Source: an uncultured Flavobacteriaceae bacterium (lineage in GTDB: Bacteria > Bacteroidota > Bacteroidia > Flavobacteriales > Flavobacteriaceae). Taken from it: a DNA stretch of 64,000 bases. This document shows positions 28,921-37,447 of this stretch, piece after piece. A program made the position numbers and the translations under genes. Under the pieces are notes generated by a model. That model worked only from the letters and a program-made list of their open reading frames with translations. It ran no database searches and was not told where the DNA came from. The stretch is from the NCBI GenBank assembly GCA_947494565.1, contig CANLVG010000012.1:62001-126000 (forward strand). Direction: 5' to 3'. Position 1 is the stretch's first letter; each line of letters starts with the position of its first letter.

Positions 28921-29019
28921 CGACATAGACTTTATTTGGAAAATCTTAACGTATTGATAATTTCTAATTTATAATTATTCTAAATAATTGGGATTCGCTC
29001 GGTTTCAACTGCAAAGAAT

Positions 29020-29027
29020 TACCTTTG
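29020..29027 (+). promoter_or_regulatory. putative -7 element of the SPOR gene
   Basis: TACCTTTG matches the Bacteroidota -7 consensus TAnnTTTG 33 bases before the ATG at 29061. A clear -33 element is absent. Confidence 0.45.
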
Positions 29028-29060
29028 CTAATCAAGGTTTTATCTTAACGGAATAAAAGT

Positions 29061-29432
29061 ATGAAAACAGTTTGCTACATCGCCCTCATGGCGTTTTTCG
29101 GTACTTTTGCGACAGCTCAGCAAGGGGATATCAAGATTCAACAGGATGATAAAATCGTCGAATTATTGGATATTTATGAAGAGTACAATAAAACGTCGGA
29201 ATACTATAGAATTCAGGTCGGTTTTGGGTCATATTCCAAGGCCCAGGAGCTTAAATCAGACGTGGAAATCGACTTTCCGAATATGCCTTCAAAAATCGAT
29301 TTTGATTCCCCTACCTACCGCGTTCGCCTCGGCCGTTTCAAGACGAAATTAGAAGCGGAGCGAAAATTTAAAGAGGTCAGGGCAAAGTATCCTGATGCCA
29401 TGTTATTGAAACCGAAGAAAACTACAAAATAA
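29061..29432 (+). CDS. small exported SPOR-domain protein
   Basis: A 123-residue protein with a signal peptide (MKTVCYIALMAFFGTFATAQ) and, after a short acidic helix, a SPOR domain (YYRIQVGFGSYSKAQELK ... YRVRLGRFKTKLEAERKFKE). SPOR domains bind denuded glycan strands of peptidoglycan, often at division sites, so a periplasmic cell-wall role is likely. It is a single gene divergent from the act-cta operon, with a -7 box at 29020. Confidence 0.85.
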   Translation: MKTVCYIALMAFFGTFATAQQGDIKIQQDDKIVELLDIYEEYNKTSEYYRIQVGFGSYSKAQELKSDVEIDFPNMPSKIDFDSPTYRVRLGRFKTKLEAERKFKEVRAKYPDAMLLKPKKTTK

Positions 29433-29576
29433 TCTGGATTTCTATCCCGGCATCAAGATTCCAGCGCTTCCATTTTAAATAAAGGTCAACCCGTTCAAAC
29501 ATTCAAATTCAGACTGCGGAATCGGTCGCCTCGACTGTTGTCTTTCAACACAAAATCGCAAGTTCATCTTTTTTGC

Positions 29577-29607
29577 AAAAAAAATCCCCTCCTTTTTCAA
29601 GGAAGGG
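29577..29607 (-). terminator. terminator of rimP-nusA-infB
   Basis: Minus-strand hairpin CCCTTCCTT / AAGGAGGGG (one G-T pair) with a GAAA loop, then ATTTTTTTT. It lies about 40 bases after the infB stop. Confidence 0.85.
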
Positions 29608-29647
29608 AAACGATTTATTTTCCGCAGCAATGCATCGCTAGCAATTC

Positions 29648-32329
29648 TTATTTCAATTTCTTGGCCACCGCAACTTCTTGGAAAGATTCTACGATATCAC
29701 CTTCTTTGATGTCATTGTAGTTTTTAATCTGCAATCCACAATCATAGCCTTTAGACACCTCTTTAACATCGTCTTTAAAACGCTTAAGCGAAGCCAGTTC
29801 TCCTGTAAAGACCACCACTCCATCTCTAATCAATCGGATACCCGAGTTTCTAAATATTTTTCCTGAGGTAACCATGCAACCGGCAATCGTACCGATTTTC
29901 GAAATCTTGAAGGTCTCGCGAATTTCGGCATTTCCGGTAATCTCTTCCTTGATTTCAGGGGAAAGCATTCCCTCCATGGCATCTTTGAGGTCGTTGATGG
30001 CATCATAGATAATCGAGTACATTCTGATATCGATCTCCTCTTTATCCGCAATATCACGGGCATTGCCCATTGGTCTTACGTTAAAGCCGATGACAATAGC
30101 ATCTGAAGCCGAAGCCAATAACACATCTGATTCCGTAATGGCCCCAACACCTTTGTGAATGATATTGACCTGTATCTCATCGGTAGAGAGCTTTTGGAAA
30201 GAATCGGTCAATGCCTCGACAGAACCATCCACGTCACCCTTAAGAATAATATTCAACTCTTTAAAGTCACCTAAGGCAATACGTCTACCTATTTCATCAA
30301 GGGTAATGTGACGCTGTGTTCTAACGGATTGCTCACGCTGCAACTGCGAGCGCTTGGTAGCGATTTGTTTTGCCTCTCGCTCATCTTCCATGACATTGAA
30401 ACGATCACCCGCCTGCGGCGCCCCATCCAAGCCCAATATTGATATCGGTGTAGAAGGACCGACCTCTTGGACTTCCTTACCACGCTCATCTTGCATTGCT
30501 TTGACTTTACCGCTATTGGTACCTGCCAAAACATAATCACCGATCCGCAACGTACCGTTCTGCACCAAAATAGTAGACACATAACCTCGCCCTTTATCCA
30601 GGAAGGCCTCTACCACGGCACCGGCCGCTCCTCTATCGGGATTAGCCTTAAGTTCTAACAATTCAGCTTCGAGCAATACTTTTTCGAGCAATTCACGTAC
30701 ACCGTCTCCGGTCTTAGCGGAAATATCGTGGGATTGAATTTTACCTCCCCAGTCTTCTACCAATAAATTCATGGCAGCCAACCCTTCCTTAATCTTATCT
30801 GGATTTGCCGTTGGCCTATCGATTTTGTTGATAGCGAAAACAATCGGAACGCCCGCGGCTTGCGCATGGGCTATCGCTTCTTTTGTCTGTGGCATGATAT
30901 CATCATCCGCAGCAATAACAATGACCGCTATATCCGTGACTTGAGCACCTCTGGCACGCATCGCCGTGAAGGCTTCGTGACCTGGTGTATCTAAAAATGT
31001 GATTTTTTGACCATCGTCCAATTGCACCGCATAAGCACCAATGTGCTGGGTGATACCACCACTCTCTCCTGCAATGACATTAGCCTCGCGAACGTAATCG
31101 AGCAAAGAGGTCTTACCATGATCTACGTGACCCATTACCGTGACAATGGGCGCTCGAGGCTTCAAATCTTCCGGAGCATCTTCGATCTCTTCTATCGCCT
31201 CTTCAATCTCGGCCGTTACGAATTCCACTTCGTAACCGAATTCCTCAGCCACAATGGATAATGTTTCGGCATCCAATCGTTGATTCATGGTCACCATCAT
31301 CCCTAAGGACATACAGGCTGAAATAATTTCCGTTGTAGACACATTCATCATCGTTGCTACTTCATTGGCCGTTACAAACTCCGTAACCTTCAATGTTTTG
31401 CTTTCGATTTCCTGAATCTCAAGATCGGCCTCGGTTTGCATACGGTGCTGATCTCTTTTATCCCTACGGTACTTGGCGCCTTTTCCTTTTTTGGACTTCC
31501 CTTGCAGTTTTTCAAGGGTTTCTCGTACCTGCTTTTGTACATCTTCTTCAGAAGGCTCTACCTTATTTACCGTGGCAAAACGTCCTTTTCTATTGTTGCC
31601 TCCGGTATTTCTAGCTCCTCCGCGCGCACCGGCATTGTTGCTAACGATCCGTTTCCGTTTCTTCTTTCTATCGGTACTGGCACCGGCACCGGCGCCCGTT
31701 TTGGGCTCTTCCTTCTTTTTCTTGGGCCTTTGAAACTTGGAGAGATCGATTTTATCTCCTGTAATCTTAGGACCGGAAAGTTTCTGATATTGCGTCTTTA
31801 GTTTCTCATCGGTCGGTTTTTCTTCAGTTTCAACTGGCTTCTCTTCCTGAGGTTTTTCAACAACTGGCGCCTCTTCTTGCTCTATTGGTTTTTCAACCGC
31901 ATCGGCAACGACCTCTACCTCTTCCTCTACCTTCTTCTCTTCCTTCTTCTCTTCCTTCTTCTTCGGATTCAGGTCGATCTTACCTACCGTCTTAGGCCCC
32001 GAAAGCTCAGCGCGTGCTTTGATCACTTCGGTTTTGCCCAAGCGTCGTTCACGTGCCAATCTTCGCTCTTCTTGCTCCTGTTCCAGTTGGATTCTTATGG
32101 CTTCTTTCTCCTTTCGCTTTTCTTCCCCGACCTCTTTAGACGCAACTTTCTTGCTCATATCGGTCTGGAACTCATCCAAAAGCACCTGGTGAACCGTCTC
32201 TGATATCTTCGTAGTAGGACGTGCGTCTATATCATGCCCCTTGGAAGCGAGAAAATCTACCGCCCTATCCAAAGAAATATTGAGTTCCCGGAGAACTTTA
32301 TTAAGCCTTATTGTTGCATTTTCTGCCAT
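29648..32329 (-). CDS. infB: translation initiation factor IF-2
   Basis: GTPase that brings fMet-tRNA to the 30S subunit and promotes subunit joining. 893 residues: an N-terminal IF2-N helix ([21 protein letters not shown]), a long Lys/Glu-rich linker (about 70-290), a second IF2-N-like motif ([17 protein letters not shown]), then the G domain with [16 protein letters not shown] (about residue 393), DTPGHEAF and NKIDR, followed by domains II to IV. Third gene of the rimP-nusA-infB operon, closed by the hairpin at 29577. The Glu/Lys-rich linker is a common feature of Bacteroidota IF-2. Confidence 0.97.
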   Translation of the reverse strand: MAENATIRLNKVLRELNISLDRAVDFLASKGHDIDARPTTKISETVHQVLLDEFQTDMSKKVASKEVGEEKRKEKEAIRIQLEQEQEERRLARERRLGKTEVIKARAELSGPKTVGKIDLNPKKKEEKKEEKKVEEEVEVVADAVEKPIEQEEAPVVEKPQEEKPVETEEKPTDEKLKTQYQKLSGPKITGDKIDLSKFQRPKKKKEEPKTGAGAGASTDRKKKRKRIVSNNAGARGGARNTGGNNRKGRFATVNKVEPSEEDVQKQVRETLEKLQGKSKKGKGAKYRRDKRDQHRMQTEADLEIQEIESKTLKVTEFVTANEVATMMNVSTTEIISACMSLGMMVTMNQRLDAETLSIVAEEFGYEVEFVTAEIEEAIEEIEDAPEDLKPRAPIVTVMGHVDHGKTSLLDYVREANVIAGESGGITQHIGAYAVQLDDGQKITFLDTPGHEAFTAMRARGAQVTDIAVIVIAADDDIMPQTKEAIAHAQAAGVPIVFAINKIDRPTANPDKIKEGLAAMNLLVEDWGGKIQSHDISAKTGDGVRELLEKVLLEAELLELKANPDRGAAGAVVEAFLDKGRGYVSTILVQNGTLRIGDYVLAGTNSGKVKAMQDERGKEVQEVGPSTPISILGLDGAPQAGDRFNVMEDEREAKQIATKRSQLQREQSVRTQRHITLDEIGRRIALGDFKELNIILKGDVDGSVEALTDSFQKLSTDEIQVNIIHKGVGAITESDVLLASASDAIVIGFNVRPMGNARDIADKEEIDIRMYSIIYDAINDLKDAMEGMLSPEIKEEITGNAEIRETFKISKIGTIAGCMVTSGKIFRNSGIRLIRDGVVVFTGELASLKRFKDDVKEVSKGYDCGLQIKNYNDIKEGDIVESFQEVAVAKKLK

Positions 32330-32381
32330 AAATACTGATTCCTGTTCGTCGCAATAGCGTTAAACTACTGCTAATATATAG

Positions 32382-33614
32382 TTATTCTTCTAATTCTGCT
32401 TTTAGTATACGTACAACTTCCGAAATAGTTTCTTCCTCCAAATCGGTCCGCTTCACTAAATCGCTCACATCTTGCTCCAAGACGCTTCTGGCGGTATCCA
32501 TTCCTATTTTCTTGAATTCCTCGATAATCCAAGCATCGATTTCATCCGAGAATTCGGTCAATTCCACATCCTCTTCAACACCCTCTCTAAACACATCTAT
32601 TTCATAACCAGTAAGTTGCCCGGCCAGTCGTATGTTATGCCCTCCTCTACCGATGGCCTTGGATACCTCTTCTGGTTTCAAGTATACCTGAGCGGTCATT
32701 TTTTCATCGTTCAGTTTTACTGAGGATACCCGCGCAGGACTTAAGGCCCTGGTCACCATAAGCTGTGGGTTGGCCGTCCAGTTAATGACATCGATGTTTT
32801 CGTTCCCCAATTCACGAACTATGCCGTGAATACGAGAGCCTTTCATCCCGACACATGCCCCAACGGGATCGATACGGTCGTCATAAGAATCTACGGCCAC
32901 CTTAGCCTTTTCTCCAGGAATTCGTACGGCCTTCTTGATCGTGATCAAACCATCGAATACCTCGGGAATTTCTTGAAAAAATAATTGCTCCAAAAACTTG
33001 GGCGAACTTCGCGACATGATGATCGCCGGCTTGTTGCCTTTTAATTCAACACTCTCGATGATCCCGCGAACATTGTCCCCTTTCCTGAAGAAATCAGAAG
33101 GTATCTGACGGTCTTTTGGCAAGATGATCTCGTTACCTTCATCATCCAATAGTATAATGGCCTTATGCCTAATATGATGCACCTCAGCTGTATATATCTC
33201 GCCTTCAAGGTCCTTGAATTGCTTGTAAATGGTGGTATTGTCATGTTCGTGAATCTTGGAGATCAGATTTTGACGCAATGCCAAAATCGCCCGTCTCCCC
33301 AAATCCATCAACTTCACCTCTTCGGACACATCTTCACCCACTTCAAAATCAGGCTCGATTTTACGCGCTTCCGAAAGCGAAATTTCTTCGTTGGGCTCCT
33401 CTACCTCACCATCTTCAACAACGATACGGTTTCTCCAAATTTCCAAATCGCCTTTATCGGGGTTGATAATGATATCAAAGTTGTCATCCGAACCGAACTT
33501 CTTCTTGAGGGCGTTTCTAAAAACATCTTCCAAAATGGCCATCAAGGTTACTCTATCAATGAATTTATCGTCTTTGAATTCCGAGAATGATTCGATCAAC
33601 GCAATATTTTCCAT
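32382..33614 (-). CDS. nusA: transcription termination/antitermination factor NusA
   Basis: RNA polymerase-binding factor controlling pausing, termination and antitermination. 410 residues: N-terminal polymerase-binding domain (MENIALIESFSEFKDDKFID), S1 domain (about 135-200), KH1 (VGACVGMKGSRIHGIVREL, about 245-300) and KH2 (SKAIGRGGHNIRLAGQLTGYEI). It lacks the C-terminal acidic repeats of E. coli NusA. It follows rimP by 13 bases and precedes infB by 52. Confidence 0.96.
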   Translation of the reverse strand: MENIALIESFSEFKDDKFIDRVTLMAILEDVFRNALKKKFGSDDNFDIIINPDKGDLEIWRNRIVVEDGEVEEPNEEISLSEARKIEPDFEVGEDVSEEVKLMDLGRRAILALRQNLISKIHEHDNTTIYKQFKDLEGEIYTAEVHHIRHKAIILLDDEGNEIILPKDRQIPSDFFRKGDNVRGIIESVELKGNKPAIIMSRSSPKFLEQLFFQEIPEVFDGLITIKKAVRIPGEKAKVAVDSYDDRIDPVGACVGMKGSRIHGIVRELGNENIDVINWTANPQLMVTRALSPARVSSVKLNDEKMTAQVYLKPEEVSKAIGRGGHNIRLAGQLTGYEIDVFREGVEEDVELTEFSDEIDAWIIEEFKKIGMDTARSVLEQDVSDLVKRTDLEEETISEVVRILKAELEE

Positions 33615-33627
33615 GAGTTTACTACCG

Positions 33628-34089
33628 TTAAAATTTTAATATGACTTTAGCTTCTTTAATATCGGAAAAATCGATTTCCTGTTTTTTCCGAACCGTTACT
33701 TTCCCTTTTCCTATGGGTTTGGGTTCCCGTGCTTTCCATTCCAAAATAATTCCCTCTTCGGTCACTTCCGTAAGATTACCTTCAATCGTATCATCAGGAG
33801 TCCTCACTTCCATTTTCCGACCAAGATTCTTCTTGTATTGTCTTGGCAGCACCAAAGGTGCCGTAGCCCCAGCGGAAGCCACTTCCAATGCAAAATCGAC
33901 CTCATCCCGATCCAGGTTATGCTCGATTGCCCTGCTGATCTTGATACAATCTTGTACCGTAACTCCCTCATCACCATCAATAACGACCTTGATTCGATTA
34001 TCGGTCGAGATCGAGAAATCGATCAAAAACAACGAACCGTCTTCTTCAAGAGCGCTATTCAATAACTCGGTAACTTTGTTCTGCAACAT
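33628..34089 (-). CDS. rimP: ribosome maturation factor RimP
   Basis: Needed for maturation of the 30S subunit. 153 residues: alpha/beta N-terminal domain with DEGVTVQDCIKISRAIEHNLD and DFALEVASAGATAPL (the family's EVSSPG segment with altered residues), and a C-terminal SH3-like barrel. First gene of the rimP-nusA-infB operon, with a matching promoter at 34259-34288 and a leader of about 160 bases holding two hairpins. Confidence 0.94.
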   Translation of the reverse strand: MLQNKVTELLNSALEEDGSLFLIDFSISTDNRIKVVIDGDEGVTVQDCIKISRAIEHNLDRDEVDFALEVASAGATAPLVLPRQYKKNLGRKMEVRTPDDTIEGNLTEVTEEGIILEWKAREPKPIGKGKVTVRKKQEIDFSDIKEAKVILKF

Positions 34090-34156
34090 AATTCAGCATA
34101 CTGTTCAAGGCCCAATCAGCCGACCTTAACGGGGACCATCGGTTTAATGGCCTTTT

Positions 34157-34176
34157 CTTTGACCCGCTTGTCAAAG
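34157..34176 (-). promoter_or_regulatory. leader hairpin in front of rimP
   Basis: Perfect 7-bp stem CTTTGAC / GTCAAAG with a six-base loop, between the rimP start and the U-tract hairpin at 34202. A second structure in the same leader; possible antiterminator or protein-binding site. The role is inference. Confidence 0.4.
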
Positions 34177-34201
34177 GGATTCGAACGAACTTCTAACAAA
34201 C

Positions 34202-34229
34202 AAAAAAGAGGACTTAAAAAGGTCCCCTC
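34202..34229 (-). terminator. attenuator-like hairpin in the rimP-nusA-infB leader
   Basis: On the minus strand GAGGGGAC, loop of about eight bases, GTCCTCTT (six Watson-Crick and two G-T pairs) runs straight into six T. It lies after the promoter at 34259 and before the rimP start, so it would stop transcription inside the leader unless antiterminated. No other minus-strand gene ends here, which argues against its being an ordinary gene terminator. Confidence 0.5.
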
Positions 34230-34258
34230 ATGAATACTCGTATATCCGTTCAGTGGCG

Positions 34259-34288
34259 CAAATATACAATTTTTCCATTATTCCACAA
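34259..34288 (-). promoter_or_regulatory. promoter of rimP-nusA-infB
   Basis: Read on the minus strand: TTG (34288-34286), exactly 19 bases, TATATTTG (34266-34259). Both elements and the spacing match the Bacteroidota consensus. Predicted start of transcription is near 34252. Confidence 0.65.
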
Positions 34289-34430
34289 GTGTTATCGACA
34301 CACTATCCAACAAACAATTACGTTGTCATAACATGACCTATGGGAGCCTATTGGCACCCGAAGGGACGCATCAAGAAACCACAGCGGTTTTAAGATTAAA
34401 TAGTACTTTTAATCAAAATCAACCCCGACC

Positions 34431-35801
34431 ATGGAAATATTCTCTTCTTACAATGTGATCATCGAAGCCTCCATTATCGTAATTCTATCGTTTTGGTTTA
34501 ACGGGCTCGCGAAGAAAACCAATGTACCCTCTGTACTGATGCTCATTTTGTTGGGCATTTTGATCAAAATCGGCTTGGACATTTTCGCTCCGCGCACTCC
34601 AGATTTTGAAGGATCGCTAGAAATATTAGGTACCGTAGGCCTGATCATGATCGTTCTCGAGGCCGCCTTGGAATTGGAACTCAAGAAGGAGAAACTCATT
34701 CCTATTCTCAAATCGATGGCTATTGCCTTGATCGGACTCGTAGGTTCGGCTTGGGTGGCGGCGTTAATACTCTATCAGTTCATTGACGGCATGACCATGC
34801 AATCCGCCTGGTTGTACGCCACACCTTTGTCTATTTTATCAAGTGCGATCATCATCCCTAGTGTTGGCGGATTGGCCGATGCCAAAAAAGAATTCCACAT
34901 CTATGAAAGTACCTTTTCCGATATTTTCGGGATCATGATGTTCTACTTTTTGACCGGGGGACTCAACCCCGCCGAAGATGGAGGCGTGGTGGGCTTTTCG
35001 ATCAACTTGCTACTCACTATCGTTATCGCCGTTGTTGCCAGCTATGCCATCATATTGATTTTTCAACGCATTAAGAGTCAAGCCAAATTGTTTTTGTTGA
35101 TTGCGGTCTTACTCCTGCTGTATGCTTTAGGAAAGAAAATGCACCTTTCTTCATTGATCATTATCTTGATTTTCGGACTCATCGTCAAGAATATCAAACT
35201 GTTCTTTCCTGGAAAGACCGCTATATTTCTGGAAGAGGAGAAGATGAAGCACATTTATCACGACCTCCATATCATCACTTTGGAAACCGCTTTTATCGTC
35301 CGTACCTTTTTCTTCGTCATATTCGGAATCACTATTGTACTCTCTTCTTTGTTGAGTCTCAAAGTGGCCTTGATCAGTATTTTGATCATTGCTTCCATTT
35401 ATCTCATCCGTTGGGGAATTTTGCGTGTTTTTATCGGAAAGGACATCTTGCCGCAGCTATTTATCGCACCTCGGGGATTGATTACGGTACTCCTTTTCTA
35501 TGCTATTCCGGCCCAAGCCAAAATACCGGGGTTTGAATCGGGCATTCTACTCTTCGTGATTATCGCCACCAGCTTGGTCATGACCTGGGCCATGATCAAG
35601 GACAAACGCAAAATGGGCACACTTTTAGATGAAATCGATCAGGAAATTTTGGCACGCAATGAGGCCGAGGATGCTTTGAACGAACAGTTACAAAAAGAAG
35701 AAATAGAAACAACTGAACCCAAAGGTATCGAAGAAAAAACCAATGCTGAGAAACCCATTCAAGGACCTCTTGACACCAACGACGAAACGATACCGGAATA
35801 A
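34431..35801 (+). CDS. cation:proton antiporter (CPA family)
   Basis: Inner-membrane antiporter of 456 residues with about 12 hydrophobic segments up to residue 385 and a hydrophilic, Glu-rich cytosolic tail. Family-like segments are TNVPSVLMLILLGILIK (helix 2), FSDIFGIMMFYFLTGGL with the expected acidic residue of the transport site, and APRGLITVLLFYAIPA near the end. It likely exchanges Na+ or K+ for protons in pH or salt homeostasis. Transcribed divergently from rimP, with the following PH-domain gene 71 bases downstream. Confidence 0.85.
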   Translation: MEIFSSYNVIIEASIIVILSFWFNGLAKKTNVPSVLMLILLGILIKIGLDIFAPRTPDFEGSLEILGTVGLIMIVLEAALELELKKEKLIPILKSMAIALIGLVGSAWVAALILYQFIDGMTMQSAWLYATPLSILSSAIIIPSVGGLADAKKEFHIYESTFSDIFGIMMFYFLTGGLNPAEDGGVVGFSINLLLTIVIAVVASYAIILIFQRIKSQAKLFLLIAVLLLLYALGKKMHLSSLIIILIFGLIVKNIKLFFPGKTAIFLEEEKMKHIYHDLHIITLETAFIVRTFFFVIFGITIVLSSLLSLKVALISILIIASIYLIRWGILRVFIGKDILPQLFIAPRGLITVLLFYAIPAQAKIPGFESGILLFVIIATSLVMTWAMIKDKRKMGTLLDEIDQEILARNEAEDALNEQLQKEEIETTEPKGIEEKTNAEKPIQGPLDTNDETIPE

Positions 35802-35872
35802 GCTTGAAGACACCATTGACTTCTTCAAGTACAGGATAGGTGGTGGTTTAACTCTGTTGAATCCATTAAGAA

Positions 35873-36283
35873 ATGAAGAAATACCCTTCGAAAATCAATT
35901 ATGGACTGTTCATTTTTATACTGATCGTTTTGATAGGCAGTTCGATTCCTTTGATTGCCCAAGCCGTTTGGCCCGCTCTTTTGATCAACGGCGCGGTACT
36001 ACTTTTTGTGGCCCACCTTTATAGGAACATCTATTACATACTCGACAACCGTTTTCTAAAGATCACCTCAGGGGTACTTATCACTAAAAAAATCGAAATT
36101 CAATCCATCACAGGCGTCGTGAAAACTAAAACGATCATCAGTGCCCCAGCCTTGTCATTTGACCGATTGGAAATCAGCTATGGCCAAGGCAATAGTGTTG
36201 TCATTTCACCAAAGGACAAGGCAATATTTATCGCCCACCTATTCAAGCTAAATCCGCAAATCAACATGCCGGAACAGGACTAG
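35873..36283 (+). CDS. membrane protein with bacterial PH-like domain
   Basis: A 136-residue protein: two adjacent membrane helices (about residues 10-29 and 32-50), then a small beta-rich domain (YILDNRFLKITSGVLITKKIEIQSI ... DRLEISYGQGNSVVISPKDKAIFIAHLFKLNPQ). The pattern of KI.I..I.SI followed by a DRLEI..G...V.ISP..K..FI ending fits small bacterial PH-domain proteins of unknown function. The frame reads through cleanly; the start is preceded by an AT-rich leader. It may be cotranscribed with the antiporter. Confidence 0.7.
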   Translation: MKKYPSKINYGLFIFILIVLIGSSIPLIAQAVWPALLINGAVLLFVAHLYRNIYYILDNRFLKITSGVLITKKIEIQSITGVVKTKTIISAPALSFDRLEISYGQGNSVVISPKDKAIFIAHLFKLNPQINMPEQD

Positions 36284-36389
36284 TACCGTCTGAATTTTCA
36301 ACCTCAGGAGTCATTTGTCTTCCAAACATTTTCAAACCTCTTTTTGAACCAATACATTTATGGGCAATCCTATTCCTAAAGCATAGCTC

Positions 36390-37016
36390 ATGAACAGACG
36401 ATTATTGTTAAGCACTATAGGTCTTAGCCCTTTGGCCCTGATTTCAGCCAAAATTCCCGTAACAGACACCCCTATTGTCGACAATCTTATCAAACGATGG
36501 AAGAATTCAAAAACGTACACAACAAAGGTATTTGAAGCGATGCCGGCAGAACATATCGAATATAGCCCCACCGAAGAACAAATGAGCTTCGCCCAGCATT
36601 TCATGCATTTGGGGTATACGAACAACTCTTTTATCGGCGTACTGGTCGATGACAGAACCTACCCGGATTACAACGCACTTAAGGGCGCCGATTTCTTCTT
36701 GGAACGTCCAGATCCTGTAAGTCCATTTTTTCCAGACCGTATGCAAAAAAGGGAGGCGGAACAGAACAAGGCCCTGGTATCGGCATACCTCACCTCGACC
36801 TTTGATTACGTCATCTCAAGTTTGGAAAACCTAAATGATGCCCTATTGACCCGTGGGGAAGATAAAGTAAAGCCGTGGTATCTTGAAGGCCATACGAATC
36901 TTGACCTCATTCTACGCAGTGAAAGTCATACCGCACATCATCGTGCTCAGGCGATAACCTATTTGCGGATGAAGGGTATTCAGCCACCGGGGTATTCGAA
37001 GAACAATACGTTTTGA
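36390..37016 (+). CDS. exported DinB-family protein
   Basis: A 208-residue four-helix-bundle protein of the DinB/YfiT type. The metal-site histidines are likely those in MSFAQHFMHLGYTN (about residue 70) and SESHTAHHRAQAITYLRMKGIQPPGY near the C-terminus, a typical DinB ending. Unlike most members it begins with a Tat/Sec-like leader, MNRRLLLSTIGLSPLALISA, suggesting a periplasmic location. DinB proteins are metal-dependent thiol transferases or of unknown activity; substrate unknown. Confidence 0.8.
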   Translation: MNRRLLLSTIGLSPLALISAKIPVTDTPIVDNLIKRWKNSKTYTTKVFEAMPAEHIEYSPTEEQMSFAQHFMHLGYTNNSFIGVLVDDRTYPDYNALKGADFFLERPDPVSPFFPDRMQKREAEQNKALVSAYLTSTFDYVISSLENLNDALLTRGEDKVKPWYLEGHTNLDLILRSESHTAHHRAQAITYLRMKGIQPPGYSKNNTF

Positions 37017-37054
37017 ATAAATGGGGTAAACTTTTCCGCTGGAATTTGTTCCAC

Positions 37055-37080
37055 AAAAAAATCCCGCTAGTAGCGGGATT
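37055..37080 (-). terminator. terminator of tRNA-Gln
   Basis: Perfect 8-bp stem AATCCCGC / GCGGGATT, five-base loop, seven T on the minus strand. It starts 13 bases beyond the 3' end of the tRNA. Confidence 0.92.
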
Positions 37081-37092
37081 CGTTCAATTCTG

Positions 37093-37164
37093 TTGGCCCA
37101 CAAGGACTCGAACCTTGAATGACGGTACCAAAAACCGGAGTGTTGCCAATTACACCATGGGCCA
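37093..37164 (-). tRNA. tRNA-Gln (anticodon TTG)
   Basis: Minus-strand cloverleaf of 72 bases: acceptor TGGCCCA / TGGGCCA, D arm GGTGTAATTGGCAACAC, anticodon loop TTTTGGT (anticodon TTG, reading CAA) on a CGGT/ACCG stem, and T arm with GGTTCGAGTCC. No CCA is encoded after the discriminator A. It is followed by its own terminator. Confidence 0.95.
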
Positions 37165-37447
37165 GTGCCATTTTGTACTAGAATATTCCTTGGTACAAAA
37201 GAGGATGCAAATTTAAAACAAAGTTTGGTTTGCACAAACATTTTTAAATACAATAATGGAAAAAGTCACATTCCCTATTTCCCACAACAATAGCAGCACG
37301 AAACAAGGCTTCATATGGCGGCACATGGCGCCCCTTGAAAGTACTGACAGCAAAGTGCATTCAACGCCTGTTAAACCTTTGTCAAAAATCCGTAGGCATC
37401 TAATAATGAATTCGTAAATTCGCCCCATCTGTTAAACAGCGACGTAC

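Noticed and set aside
31870-32030. Lys/Glu-rich tandem codons in infB as an unstable repeat.
   Set aside because: This is the usual charged linker of IF-2 and not a precise tandem repeat.
34177-34190. GGATTCGAACGAAC on the plus strand resembles the T arm of a minus-strand tRNA.
   Set aside because: The bases flanking TTCGAAT do not form a T stem (GTTCG against CCCTT), and no acceptor or anticodon arm is found; it lies in the rimP leader and pairs elsewhere.
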